Below are positions 31,182-45,800 of a stretch of DNA of 48,607 nt, piece by piece. The stretch lies in contig JAHBMJ010005686.1 in NCBI GenBank assembly GCA_018398765.1, positions 1-48,607 of the forward strand, read 5' to 3'. Made by a program: the position numbers and the translations under genes. The notes beneath the pieces are model-generated. The model was not told the origin of the DNA, made no database searches, and saw only the letters and a program-made list of their open reading frames with translations. The DNA comes from Chromera velia (taxonomy: Eukaryota > Sar > Chromeraceae). The stretch's first letter is position 1. The number at the start of each line of letters is the position of its first letter.

Positions 31182-34100
31182 TGCGGCTGAGTGAGTGTGA
31201 GCGTGAGTGTGTGGATGTCCATGCCTACGTGCAAGGTTTCGTGTAAAAGCAAAAAGATGGTGTGGTATGCGAATGCTTGTGTGCCTGCAGGGAGCTCTGG
31301 TGTAAGGCGAACCCGTCGGTGGGCAGCCCTCCCATTCTCGTTCTCTCTTACAAGAACCACGCGATTGATGAATTCCTGGTGGACCTCATCAATTCACAGC
31401 CGACTTTCTTCAGCAGATACAGAGGGAACCTCGTGAGAATCGGGCGTCAGTCAGACGAGCCCAGGCTGCAGGACTACTCCGAACATCACTACAGAAGGTC
31501 CGTTGGGCGGTATGTTTGGAAGGGGCGTGGTTCACGGTGAGTGTCCGTCTCTCTGTCACGAACAACTGTCTTTTGATTATTTTGAACCGCTTTCTTTCTG
31601 TAAGAAGAGAACATTCGATCTGCCTGTTTCCCCCAGAGTGCCTTCCTTTGCGTTCTTCTCTCCCTCCTGCTCCCCTCTTCGCCCCCTTTGGACCCGTCTT
31701 CTCCTCCATCCCCGATTTTTTTCACAAAGAACACATCCCGCCCCACCCTTCTCCCACCGCTTCCCTCTCTGCCTTCCTCCCACCCTCCCTCCCTCCTTCC
31801 CTCTGCAGGAGGAACGACTTCGTCAATGCTGCTCGTGACAAGGTGTCGGATCTCGTCAAGCAGAAAGACGCTCTGCGAGGAGTGCTCCACGAGTGTTCCG
31901 ATTTCGTTCTCCTGAAGGCGGACGTCACCTCTGAAGACCCGAAAGTGCGCCATGCTGCCGCGTGCCGTGCTACACAGGTCCGTCAGTCACTCAAAAAGGA
32001 AGTCGATCAGAGAATGCAACCAACTACAAGCAGCTTAAGATTCTTCTGGTCACAAGGCTCAAATGACCTGAGAGAGAGCAGACTTGCATGAGAGTCCGAG
32101 AGCACGGAAGAGAGTCATGGAAACGCGCGAACACAGATGAGAAAGGTGTGAGGGGTATACAGCGGCTCCATACTGTAGTGAGCTCTCAGCTCGTCTCCAA
32201 GAAACGAGACACTTTTCTTGTGTTCATCCGAGAAAACCAAAGTGCTCCTCGACTGAATACATACATGGTGAGTGTCCGACTGGGTTGCAGATGCTGGCGG
32301 CTACCGTACGTCGTGTCGATGTTCTTCGTCGTGCTGTCGACGCTCTGTGTGGGTCCTCAGGGTCCCCCCATGCAGATCAGATTCTCAGAAATCTGCTGTT
32401 TCTGCTCGTCCAGGACTTTGACAAGACGCAGGAGCAGGGGGGGCCGGATTCGCTCGGGCACAGACTGCTCCAGGACGCCCCTTTGATGCTTCAAGAAGTC
32501 GTGAAGCTGTTCTCCGACATGGAGGGCTACTTCGAGGGGTGGAACAACGGACACCAGGTCGGGGGGGGTTTGTTTTGCAGCCGTTGGCTTTGATTTGTTT
32601 GTACTGATCGTTAATCGGTGGAGATCGAACCAGAGCAGAGCAGCAGATGAGAAACAAATGAGTTGCAACCTCCCCCTTTGAGGAGCCTTATAGCGCTTTC
32701 GTCAGGTGCTGTTGTGTCATTGTCTCCCCCCCCTCTGATTCGATTCATCATTGTTGCTCCGAAAATAATTCTGCATGAAGGCCCAAGTCTGTTCGTCGGC
32801 TCGGTTTGCAGGTTGCCATGGAACTGATCTATCAATGGCTTCTGGGTGTCCAGCCGGCTCCTTTGTGCAACTTCGTTGAGCACTTTTCTGGAAAGGTCTG
32901 CAGGCAGAGGGGGTATGCACACGATGCTCTCCTTTGCGACGAGCACAGATGCAGGAAGATTGAGGGTGGCGGGGACCAGATGGAAAGATGCGCGAATCCT
33001 GTGATCCCTGGAAAGCCGGGGTGTCCTCTCCACTCCTGCGCCGCCAGGGACTGTCAGCGTCCGTGCATCGGAGGTGTTCAGAAGCTCTGTAAATTCCATT
33101 CGTGCTTCAAGTGCCTTGAGCTTTCACCCAACTCCCCATCACACATAGCTCAGTATGAGCCTCCTGACAACACTTGCGAGCACCACCCTCTCTGTCTGAC
33201 CCCTGGGTGTTGCAATGTGTGCGATGACGGTATGGATTACTGCAAGCAGCACATCCGCGTCCTGTGTCAATTCAAGGAGGAAAGGAGGGGAGGTCGACGC
33301 AGACGGTGTGAACAGCCGGCCATCTCGATTGAGATGCCGTTTTGTGAGTTCCACTGGGCGGTGGAGGAATCTGTGAGGGCCCAGGGCCTCGGACTGCTTC
33401 CTCCGGAGGGCAGTCAAGAGGAAGAGAATGCCGAGGGCGGTGATGGGTTCGGGACGGTGACGACGTTGAAGTGTCAAGGGAGAAACCGGAAAGGGAAACC
33501 GTGTGGGGCGGCCCCGATGGCAGGAAAGCAGTACTGCAGCATCCACGCACCCCCAGCTCAACCCTTCAGAACCGATGCGGGGGAGCAAAAGGAGGCAGTG
33601 CCTGAGTCTCGGGCATCCGCAACGGCCAAGTCCGGTAAGTTTGCGAGAGGGCCTCTGAAGTCAAAATTTCGAATCAATGTCACAATCCCGTTTTCTGGGG
33701 GGGGCGATGCATCGCTCTGTATGTGCGGACAGCATGCGCCAATGCGGGAAGCAAAGGGCATTTGGGTATCACCTCTCTCTCCTTCGCTGTTTTTCCATTC
33801 CTTTCGCCTCTCTCTCTCTGTCTGTTTCTGTCTCTGTCTGTGAGTGGGCATGCTTCCGTTGAATGCCGCCGGGGGTTTTATTAATATGTATGTCATGTCA
33901 CTGCATCCTCTGTGCAGAGTCCCATGATTCCGGAGGCGGCGCTGCTGCTGCATCTCGTCCAGCCACAGCTGAAGCACAGGAAATCACCCCCAGTGCACAG
34001 GGAGAGCAGGGGGAGGACGGGGCAGACACTGCAGAGGGAGAGGCAGAAGTCGAGTTTGCTTCTGTGTGCGGAGACGATGGGGTGGCTGCGGCAGCCGCTC

Positions 34101-36128
34101 GGGGCGACTGTGCAGACGAAATTGACGAAGCAGATCACCTCGCTCACCTGAGGGACGTCTTCGAGGTGAACGACGGCGGTAGTGAGTCGAGCGAGGAGTC
34201 GGAAGAAGAGGGGTTTGCGGAAGAGGGGACAGAAGGTGGAGGGAGAGACGGGAGACTTCAAGGGGGTCCGATCGGGCGAGGAATGACGGTACATCCAGCC
34301 CCATTGACCCTGAGAGAGTGAAGCGGCTTTCCAATCCTCGAGAATGGGAATGGAAGATGTCGTTCGAAGATCGCTGGGAGGCGGGCCGTGTGTTGATGCA
34401 GGCGCAGAGGGAGCTGATCAATTCGTTGATGAGGACTCTCACCCAGATGGTGGATGTTGCCAGAGGGGAACTGAAGAGCGCTAAGGTCAGACCGCCACTC
34501 TGTCCCTCCCTCAGTATGTGAGCTTTGTGCATTCGACTGCGGTAATTTGTGGAGGACCTGTCTTCATTTACTGAGTTGTTTAGATGAACAGACAGAGAAG
34601 CTGACAGACAGAGAGAAACTCAAAACGGCGTTTGCTGAGATTGCCTGCGAGTGATGTTTCGAAAATTGTCTGTTCCCTCAAGAGCTTTAGTTCGGCGACA
34701 TGTGCGCGCACGTAAGGGAGCTCGCGTTTGTGGACGCGTCGTTCCGTGCGTGCGCGCGTTTTGCGAAGTCTACGGTTTCCGTGGATGCATGTTGGTGATT
34801 TTCAATGTCTCTGGCCTGAATGGATGTGCAGGTGCGAGCGGATGCTGTGGTGTACGAGAACAAAGCCGTCATCGGTGGTACGATCGTCGGATGCATCGCC
34901 CGACTGGAAGCAATCAGGGCCACCAATCCATTCGCAATTCTGGTAGAGGAAGCTTCGGAGGTGCTTGAGCCTCTTCTGTTTTCGTGTCTGGGAGAGAACA
35001 CGAGGAAATTCGAAATGATCGGAGACCACCTGCAACTGCAACCAGGCGTGCGGGTGGGTGCGTCTTTTTTTTCTTTTTACGAGCCTTTTTCATTTGCGAG
35101 GCGCAAATCTGGAGGCTACGTCCATCGAGACTGTTTGGCTCTCTATCTGTTCACCTTCTTCTCAACTGTCTTCAACTCCACACCCCCAGACGGGAAAACG
35201 TTCGTGCTTCCTTTTTTCTCTTGTGCACCTCACCCTCACCTCTTCTGTGTATTTTGTAGGTGTCGGATCTCGATCGAGTGTTGGTTGCTTTGAGTTTCTA
35301 GACTTGTGCGCTGATGGTTTTTGGGCATGACTTGCAGGACAAATTCGATTTTGAGAGAGTGAACAAGATCAACGTTTCCATGTTCGAGAGACTGGTCAGG
35401 GCTCCGGAAGGTTGCGAGGTGCCCACATCAGTCCTCTCGGTGCAGAGGAGAATGAGGCAGAACGTGTGTGACTTCACACGCGAGTAATACAAGGATATCG
35501 TGAGAATCGAAGATCACGAGACCGTCGCATCACGCACACTGCAAAGCCCCGTGGTCTCCCTCTGGTCCGCCCGTGGACGTGAGGTGCCGGGACTTCTTTC
35601 GCACATCTACCTGTGGACCCACAGAGGTCGGTTGGCCCCCGTGCTCTCCTCTTTCTTTTGTGTCTGTCGTTCTGAGTCTTTCCCTCACGCTTTCTCTTTC
35701 TCCCCTCCCCTCGTGCCCCCCTCACATCTTCCACGCTGATGATTGTTTCTGCGTCTTTCTCTCTCTCTCTCTCTCNNNNNNNNNNNNNNNNNNNNNNNNN
35801 NNNNNNNNNNNNNNNNNNNNNNNNNNNNNNNNNNNNNNNNNNNNNNNNNNNNNNNNNNNNNNNNNNNNNNNNNNNNNNNNNNNNNNNNNNNNNNNNNNNN
35901 NNNNNNNNNNNNNNNNNNNNNNNNNNNNNNNNNNNNNNNNNNNNNNNNNNNNNNNNNNNNNNNNNNNNNNNNNNNNNNNNNNNNNNNNNNNNNNNNNNNN
36001 NNNNNNNNNNNNNNNNNNNNNNNNNNNNNNNNNNNNNNNNNNNNNNNNNNNNNNNNNNNNNNNNNNNNNNNNNNNNNNNNNNNNNNNNNNNNNNNNNNNN
36101 NNNNNNNTCTCTCCCCCCCCCCCCCTCT

Positions 36129-36190
<62 letters not shown>

Positions 36191-37639
36191 CTCTTTCTCT
36201 TTCTCTTTTTCTTTCTCTCCCTCCCTCCCTCCCTCCCTCCCTCCCTCTCTCTCTCTCTCTCTCTGCCTTGCCGGTATTTCATTCTTTTCTTCTTGAAGGC
36301 CTCTTCTAGCATTCTCTTTCGGGCATCTGCCGGTGTTGTCGTCTGCATGATGTGCGCACACTTGCGGATTTGTCGTCAGCCGGTGAGGATTGTTGATGCG
36401 TACCTGACAGGAGTTCTTTTCTCTTCTCCACCTACTCTTCATAGCAGTTTGCCGGCCATGGGCGAAGGACTCTAAGGCAAGATTCAACAACCCGGCAGGC
36501 GTAGTGCCACGAAGGTGTGCGGTTTCCTGTGTCTTCCTTCCTTCGTGCGATGAATTTGTGGACCTGTTGCCCAGACAGCGTTTCACTCCCCTCTTTTTGC
36601 TGTGCAGGCACGAAGTCGAAATCTCGTGTGGGGGTCTCCTGGATGAATGTGGAGGAGGCAGAGAGAACAGCGCAACTCGCAGCTTATCTCGTCAGCTGTG
36701 GAGTCGAGCGGCCGTCGATCGCGATCCTCACTCCTTATAAGGTGCATGGGCCAAGGGACTTGCATGGGAAAGAGGAAGGACACGCTGAAATGACTTTCTG
36801 CCAGTTTTTTCCCCTGCTGGCGAACTCTACACCTTGTGAGGCGGGCTACAGAATGAGAATGACCCTTGCTTGTGTCGTTTGGAACTCGCCGATTGCTTGA
36901 ATGGGGGGGGGGCTTCTTTCTGCATTGTAATCAGTTCAGTTTTTCTTTTTTACTTGAGAGAAGGCCAGGAAGCATCTAGTGTTTGGTTGCCTTTCAATAA
37001 AGTGGTTGTGTGCGTCTCCCCCGCGATACTTCGATTTTGTGTGTGCATCTCCCTGCACAATTCCTTCCTGTAGGGGCAACTGAGGCTGATCCGGGACGTT
37101 TTGATCAACAAACATCGAGCTGCGGCTCTCCTCCCACCACCACCACAGAGGGGGCCTCAGGGACAGGGCAGAATCCAGCTGCCCTCCATCCGTCTGTCCA
37201 CTGTCGACAGGTCTGTCCGTTTCTCGGCAATTTTTCTGGCCCTCCTTCTGTTGCCTTTGAGTGCTACAACGGAATGATAGAAAGCCACAAAATGTCTTCG
37301 TCTACTTGTGCGACAATCAGAAACGAGAAGCTGGATCAACACAGAGTCTCTTGGTCTGTTTGCCTGCCTGCCTGCCTGCCTGCCTCTCAAGATCTCCTTT
37401 TTCGCGCAGCCAATGCGGAGATTTGAGGTCATCCAACCTGATGCAAAATCGACCGGTAGACTACTTGCGCCCCTTGCCATCCTCGTCTCCTGCACGAGCA
37501 ACGAAAGAGGGTTGCATGTGAAGCCCACACACATGTGTCGGGCCATCGCTTAATTCCTTACATCAATTTGTTTTTCCCGCTTCCGGCTGTGATCCTTTCC
37601 TCCCAACCATTTGTCAAACAAGTGATGTTGAATCTCTTC

Positions 37640-37670
<31 letters not shown>

Positions 37671-39788
37671 AATGCACCTCTGCATGGATGCAGGTTCCAA
37701 GGAGACGAGGCAGACATCATTCTGATCTCCATGGTGGTCGACGCGACCTCACGCACCCCCTTTGTGAAGCTCCAGAACCGCATGATCGTTCTGCTCTCAA
37801 GAGCTCGTCTGGGAATGGTCCTCATCGGTCATGAAGACTATTTCAACGCTGTGCAGGTCTGTTCACACGTCACCAGCAATCAAGTCAATCAGTCGCGGAA
37901 TCAACAATCGCACTGCGTTCAGAAACTGAAATCGGAGTTCCGGCCTCACCTGTAAGAGAACGGTGCACGTTGGATAACAGAAAAAAAGTGACCATTCGAT
38001 TGAGATCCGTAAACAGGAAATCGAGACAGGGAGGGAAAAATTCAGAGCCTGGTGCTGCAGAGTTTGGCTGGTTCTTCTCGCATGTATGTATTGTTTACAG
38101 CCCACCTTGCATGTGCGTTGCATGCAGACGGATCACTGGAAGAAGACTGTGGAGCTTCTTGACTCTCCTGGAAAGTTCGACAGCTCGGAGAGCTTGCGAA
38201 GCTCTGTGCCCCTGTTTGAAGGAGCCCGCCGAGGATCCTCTCTTCCGATCTCCTGTCCGAAGCATCCAGAAAGCAGACGGGAGGCTGCTGGTGTGGGAGA
38301 CCTGAAGCTCGGATTTTGTCAGAAGAGATGCGAGAACACGCTCTCGTGTGGACACGACTGTGGTTTGATCTGCCACTTTCCCACAGACAAACACCAGAAG
38401 AAGTGCTCCGTACAGGTCACATCACCCTGTGCTCTCCACCCAACGGACCGAGAGTGTCACGAAATCTTCCGACACGCCCCCGGCAGTGCAGGCAAACGCG
38501 TCGAGGAAGCTGTGAACAAATTCTTCAAGTGTCCTGAGAAGGTTCGCTTCACGCTCCCTTGCAAAGACCACGAGGCTCTCCTCTCATGTTGGAATGTCAC
38601 GGAGATTCAACAGAACAGGCAACAGCCCCCGGAGTGCAAAGAGAAGGCTCTGTCACCGTTCGTCTTCCCATCCTGCCAGCACTCCCTCGAGGTCCTCTGC
38701 AAGGACAAACAAGCGTTCGAGCGTGACCACTCTCTGGCACCCAAGTGCCAGTTCACAGTCAGCTTCACCCCCACAACCTGCTCTCATGCCGTCAAGCTTC
38801 CCTGTTGGAAGAAGGCCGCCCTTCAGAACAACCCCCGATCTCACGTCTGTGAGGTGAAGGTTCGCAACTTTTCCCTTCCCAGATGCGGACACCCAGCGAA
38901 AGCACTTTCCTGCGCACAGCACCAGCAGTTGCTCAAGTGGACGGGACAGGGTTGTGCGACGCTGGGTGTGGTTGTGGAGGGAGAGCCGTACGGTCCCTCT
39001 GACCACCACTGCACAGAGAAAGTGACGCTGAAGCGGACTTGTGGACATTCAAAGGTTTGTGGGTCTGAAAGGAAACATATTCGGACTCTTTTGTCCTTTC
39101 AGATCTTTTTTTTGCAAGTGACGACACACTTTTCCAACCAGACTCAGAGATCTTTGAGCTACAGAAGAGCAAGCTCTGTCGCATGGGGTTGTACATACGT
39201 ACGGCATTTTGTATCCGTTGGAACTCTTTTTGTCTGCGGGAAGCCCGTTACTGTTTCCTTTGTTTTGCGTGCAGGAGGGAGTGGCATGTCACGAGGCGTT
39301 CCAGATGGCATCTGACGGCGTCCAATGTGACGCGTTGGTGACTGTGAAGCTTCCTCACTGCGGGCACGACGCGAATGTCCAGTGCCATCTTTCGAAGCGA
39401 CTCGAGAACGCAGGAGGGACTCGGGATATGGTCGCGTCCTTCCTTCGACGTTTGACTCGGTCGTCTGCCCCCCTGTCGGAAATCCGAGAAGACGGACTCC
39501 AGAAACTGCGAGAGAAGTATCGGGCGATTCCGGATCTGGTCGAGGTGAGTGAGTTCAAAAGAGCAAATGCAAGAGGAAAAAAATGCACAGTGTGAAGGGC
39601 TTTAAAAGGGTATCAGCAAGGGTAACCATGCAAACGCTAGGTTTTGTTTTGGCGAATGCATGCCTCAGCAACTTTGATCTCTTTCCCTCTCTCTCTCTCT
39701 CCGCGCGTGTGTGGTCTGTGAGTGTGTTTGTGTGTGCCCGCGCGCGCGCGCGCATGTGTGTGTGTGTGTGAGTGCGTGTGTGCATGTG

Positions 39789-39821
<33 letters not shown>

Positions 39822-42800
39822 TTGATTGAGCGCGCGCAGGTTCGTTGCGAACAAAAGATTCGAGTGGTCCGGGATTGCGGTCACGTGGAGGAGCTTCGTT
39901 GCTTGGAGTGCAGTGCGGGTGTGCTGCCTCCTTGCCAAGCCCTCGTCGAGAGGGCGTCCCCTCTGTGCGGACACGCCGTGAAGGTCCCCTGCCACCTTAT
40001 TGAGAGCTTTGAGTCCTTCCGTCCTTGGGAAGAGTCCGCAAGTCTCTCTCTCTCCTCAGCAGACGCCTCCTCTCTGTCTGCCGCAGCGCGCCTTTGCAGC
40101 CTGCCTGCCTCTGCCCCTCTGTTGGAAGCCGTGTTGCGCTGTAAGGAGAAGGTGCGGGTTGTCCGTGACTGCATGCACATTGAGGAGCAAGACTGTGCAA
40201 AGCTGGGCAAAGCTCTGAAGTCTGCAGTCTCGGGCAAGGCAGCGCATTCTGGTCAGACTTTGGAAGAGCTTTTGCGGCTCGGACCTTGTGCTGTTGAGGT
40301 GACCAAGCCTTTGTTACTCTGTGGACATATGCGAAGAGCGCCCTGCCACCCCCACAGGAGCGGGGATTCGTCTCTCCTCGCTTGTGAGGAGCGGGTAGAG
40401 GTCCCGTGCTGGAATGTCAGCTGTTGTGGGCAGGAGAGACTCGAGGTGGCATGCAAGGCTCGAGAAAAACCCGCGCACTGTGGCACGCGGTCCGTCTGGA
40501 AGTGCACTGGGTCCCCACCCCACTGTTTCGAGGACCGTCACTGTGAGAAGGGAGCGCCGTCAGGTTGCCACGTGTGTGACAGCGACAGGCTGAATCAGAT
40601 GATGGATGAGGCCCGTGAAGTTTCTGCTTTCCCGCAAACCTCTTTACCTGCCTGCTTGGAGGGTTTCGCCAATTCGGCAGAGGCCCTCGCAAGTAATCCG
40701 GGGTCGGAGGCAAAGACTCAGTACAAGCTCGGGGTGGTGGGGGCTTTGACAGTCCTGGGGGGTCGACGTGAGAAGCTGAAGGGCAATCCGTCGAAGCTTC
40801 CACGCCCCGACAAGGAGCTGGTTGAAGTCTTCGTTGTCCTCCAGGTAGGCCAAGGAGACATGACCCACCGAAAACGGGCGCACAGTTTCATGAAAGCAGA
40901 CTGAAGTGGCATAAAATGAATGAAGGGTAGATCTAAGCAGCGCCAAGTGTTCTGAATCAGAGAAAAGCGACACAGGCGTTGAGACGCGTCCTCGTGCTGT
41001 CTTTGACTGCGCTTCGACTCTGCATATGCGTGCAGCCGACTTTTTCTTTGTGTACTTAGTGAGTAGCCAGCATGCCCACAGGAGGACAGACGACTACACG
41101 CTTCGAGTTTTGTTGTCTTGGATGTGCTGCGTGTGCCAGGTTCTGCAGAAAAGTGTTTCAGCGATCACTTTGCTTTCACTTGCTCATCTGCAGGGAAACA
41201 CCGCAAAGCGGAAAGGCTTCCATCCCGTACGTGACTTCATTCAGCACAGACAGACACAAGGTGTTCCTGTGGCGCTTCTGACTGCTGAGAATCTTCGGCG
41301 ATTGGCAGGCAGCACGGGGATGTTGACCTGCACCCTTTTGATCGGCTACGCGTGTGTGGTGAATATGCACGCGGGAATGCAGTGGGCGAAGAAACCGAAC
41401 GAAGCCCAACGACAGAAGCAGTGGCTGTTCCAGGAAGGGTTCTCCTCAACTCATTCGTCCCTCCGTGTGGGGTCTCTTGAGCTGGACGGCATCCTCTTCT
41501 GGGCCCCTTTGCCTGTGTACGCGACACATCGAGTCAGTTGGACGAAGGCAGAGCTCGAACAGGCCGCAACGGCCATGCAGGGCACAGAAAGCCCCGACAT
41601 GTTCTCCCGTCTCACGCGCGGAGTCGTGGAGCTCCAACGGCCGAAGCAGCTGCAGAAAGGAAAGAGCCCTCGACCACCAGAAGAAGAGTCAAGTGCGCAT
41701 GCCGTGCCTGCAGAAACGGCAGAGGAGTCGAACAGAGACACCTCTGCAGAGTTCATCTGTGATGAGAGTCTGTGCGGCTCTCCTTTGGAGGGACTGACTT
41801 TTTCGACAAAGTGGGGACTCCACGAAGACCGTCTTGATTTCCTCGGTGCTCTTGACGACAAAACGGAAAAGCGAGCAGCCAAGGTGGGCATCTAGGAGAG
41901 CGTAAAAGGATCGAAGGACGTGTGACTGGGTTTCAAGTTTATCTGCCTTTCATTCTTCTCTCTCAATTTTTTGTGCGTTTGCCTCCACGCTCTGTCTAGC
42001 TACCTCTTATTTGGCCTGCATGTGTTTGCTCGATCTGGAACTTATCTTCTACCCAGAGCTTTATGGAAATGAGATTGCGTACTGCGAATGTGCATACATC
42101 TGCGGGCATCTTTTTTTTTCTGAAAGTGTCTCACTCACACTTTGTGGGCGTTCAGGTTCTGAAAGTCCTCCAGAAAGAGTCCCCTCCTTTCACCGGGAAG
42201 CGCTGGGCAGAGGGTCTCTTGGAGAAGTCCGAGCGGCCCTTCTTGAGGCTGCTGCTCTCATTGGAGCTCCTCGAACTTGGACACCCCGAGGAGGGAGGAA
42301 CGGAACTCGACAACTACCTTCAGAACGCCGCCCGAGAAGGGGAGTCGGAGTCCAACACAGGGTCCGGGCGTGTTCACCCCCTGGCCCTTCTTGCCGTCGC
42401 CAGGCGGGCCTCTGCCAGTGACGAGGACCAGGCTGGTGCCGTGGCCTCGCGCTGTCTTTGTGTCTTTTTCGAGAGATTCAGAGACGCGGGTGAGATACTG
42501 CTGACTGAAGAAGAGAAAGAGATCGCGATTTCTGCAACAAAGAAGCAGCAGGCTGCTGACGGAGAGGAAGATGAGGAGAGCCTGGATGAGGGTGGGGCGG
42601 CGTTGGGAGGTGCCCGAGGTTTGTGGGAGCAGCTGAAAAAGGAGGAACCTGCAGGGACTTGCGACTCGGAGGCGATGGAGAAACTCCTCAACCTGACTGG
42701 ACTGAAAAAGGTCGGTGTGGAAGACCTCTTTATTTTGAGAATGCCCTTTCATTAAAGTGGCATTGAGATAAGTTTCCACACGTACGTTGAAAAGCCATGC

Positions 42801-45800
42801 GTGCCGTCAAAACGAAGCTCTTGAAAATCGCAGGGCCAGCAGAGAGAGGAAAGTGGCAAAGCGCATCCTAGAGCACATCACGCTTCAGTAGATTTGCAGC
42901 ATTCGCACAGCCCCTATCGCGCATTTGGGCGCTTGTGTCCCTTTGCAGGTCAAGATTACTGCCGTGCAGATCTACAAGACCGCCCTGAAGATCAGTCGCA
43001 TGCCTGAGAATGTGCAACAGGAGAATGCGCCCGCGTTGAATTTTGTTTTTCTCGGAAATCCCGGAACTGGAAAGACGACTGTGGCCAAATTGCTCGCCGC
43101 AGTTCTCAGAGACGCGGGAGCACGGAAAAAGGACACGTTCGTGGATTTGACGGTCGGTCTCTCTCTGGTCACGTCTTCTGTCTTTGCCATGTCTTCGCAT
43201 CCTTTTGTCCCTGGTTTTTGCGTTTCTGTTTTGGAAGGCCTTTGTGTGAATCTTTCAGTCTTCGGAATGCCATCGTCAGGGTCTGTGTGGCTTTTCTTTG
43301 GCTGATGCAGGCTCAGCAGGCGAAGGACGAAGGCATGGACAAATTTCGAGAGAAGGTGGAGGCTGCGGACGGCGGCGTTCTCTTCATCGACGAAGCCTAC
43401 GACCTCGATCCGGTTGGGGACGCATTCAAGGGACGTCCAGTAGTCAACGAGCTCCTGACTGTGTCCGAGAACAGAAGGGCGTCTCTGTCGATCATCCTGG
43501 CGGGGTACGAAGACGACATGAACGAGAAATTCTTCAAATACAACGACGGCCTTCGCAGCAGGTGTGTTAAGAGATCGATCAGGCAGGCGGGCAAGTACAT
43601 TTAGATCCATCTGCAGATAGGGAGGTTGACTCCTCCTCTTTTCATTTCTTTCGCTTCGTTTCCCGTTGTATTCGAGTCCGTGGATTTTGCCTGCGCAAGA
43701 AGGGAGGTGTACATGTCAAGGCTTTGTGCTCTCCACCTGCTGCAACAAATTTTGCTTGGAACCTGTCACGTCGAGACCTTTCTCGGCTGGATCTGCATGT
43801 CTTCCGCTTCTTTAATTTTCTGATGAAGCAGACTTAAGGTTCCTGTTATATTTTCCTTCCTTTCTTCATTTTGTGGTTTGCTCACTTGTGCTTCTGTCAT
43901 ATTATTTATTTGAAGGTTCCGTGAGATTCGTTTTGACGACTTCGACGAGAAAGAGCTGTTGGAGGTCTGGAACTCAATGCGAGAGAAGAAGGGGGTCGTG
44001 GAGAAAGACGAGAGACTCGGGGAAGTCGCTGTCAGGCGCCTTCTCCGCAGGCGGAATCAGAAAGGGTTCGGAAACGCCCGAGAGGTTCGCGCAAAATTGG
44101 AAACAGCCGCTGAGGCCGCGATGTCGCGGGAGGATTTTGACGGTGCCACGATGGAGCTGAGAACACGTGACGTCGTGGGGGAGGACCCGCGTCTGAACCC
44201 AAAGCTGAGCGATGTGCTGCAGGAGATCGACAGTCGTGTCGGTTGGACAGCCATCAAAAAGGCTGTGCGGGAGCTGGTCGACGTGTGTGGAGAGAACTTT
44301 CAGAGAGAGCTTCAGGGACAGAGTCCTTTGCCTGTTCTTCTGAATCGCCTGTTCATCGGCAACCCCGGAACAGGAAAGACCACATGCGCCCACCTCTACG
44401 GCCGTCTCCTCAAACATTTGGGCCTCCTTTCATCCGGGGACGTTGTCAGTAAGACAGCAAGCGACCTGATTGGAGACGTCGTCGGGGCCTCTCAGAAGAA
44501 GATGGGGGATATCATCAACGGTGCGCGTGGAAAAGTGCTCCTGATTGACGAGGCCTACGCCCTAGATGACTCCCTGTACGGCAAACAGGCCCTCGACGTC
44601 ATTGTCGAGAAGGTGCAGGGCGGCGACAGTGACGACATTGCAGTCCTGTTGCTCGGATATGAGCGACAGCTGAAGGACATGCTTCGAAATCAGAACCCGG
44701 GACTGAGCAGGAGGTTCCCTCTTGAGTTTGCCTTCCGATTTGATGACTACAACGATTCGGAGCTCTTGGAGATCCTCAAGGTGCGTCAGACGGCCGGAGC
44801 AGTTTCGAAAATGTCACCGAAGTGGTTTTGTCCTAGGGTTGTGTGACAAAGAGAAAAGCGGAGAAAGACCTGTGCTGTGGAGTGCGATATCGAAATTCGT
44901 GAATGCGTGCTCTTTATGGATGTCTGTTTGCATGGATTCCTGAAGCCCAGCTGAGAATGTGTTGCCTCTTGCCTTCAGTTCCCCTTTGCTGCTTTGGAGA
45001 CGGCTGCCGGATTTCCCCACGTCGCGATCGGTATTCAGCAAGTCGTTTTGACTCTCTCGTACACAGAATCCATTAATTTTTGTCATTTTGTGTTTGCAGT
45101 TCAACTTGAAGAAGCAGAACGCGACCGCTTCACTTACATTTAAGGAGCTTGCAGTCTCAGCACTTGCCAAACAGCGTGACCTCCCAAATTTCGGCAACGC
45201 GGGTGCTGTAGAACAACTCCTCAAAGTGACCATGCAGGTCAGGAAGGAAGGAAGGAAGGAAGGAAACCATGCTCCTATTTCCACCCTCTCTTTGTGAAAA
45301 GATTAGGCAGACGCAGGCAGCCCATAGCCGCCGCGATTCAGGGGACTATTTGGAGGAAAGTGCAAAGCCCGAATCTTTTCGTTCTCGCACTTTACGCGCA
45401 GATTCTTCGGAAGCAAGACATCTGTCCTGCTGTTCCCAGAAGCGTAAACCGTCACAGTCTGTGTATCATGTCCGCATGCAGACAGCTGCAGCCCGAATTC
45501 GAACGGCGGGGGGGAGCAGCTCCTCCTCCCTCCGTTTGGAGTTGGAGGATCTCCGGGGAGTGAAGGGCGCAGAGGACCCGGCCCGCTCTGACGAGACGAA
45601 GGGCGACCCTCTGGATCAGCTGCGTCGACTGAACAAAATGGAAAAGGTGCGTGCATGCATGGGTGGAATTCAGGGCCCGGAATTCCGGGACCTTGGGATT
45701 TTGGTCTGCAAAAAGTTTTTTCTACTGACAGCTGAAAATTACGAACAGTGGCATCGAGGCAACCTGAACTTCTTGAGGACTTTTCACACAGGAAGAAAGA

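Noticed and set aside
34584-34652. Possible extra small exon of the giant gene (LTDREKLKTAFAEIACE)
   Set aside because: No GT donor follows it, and exons 6 and 7 already join in matching phase.
35722-36348. Ser/Leu- and Glu/Arg-rich open frames around the 332-bp gap
   Set aside because: They arise from CT-rich simple repeats and N; the flanking exons join in phase without them.
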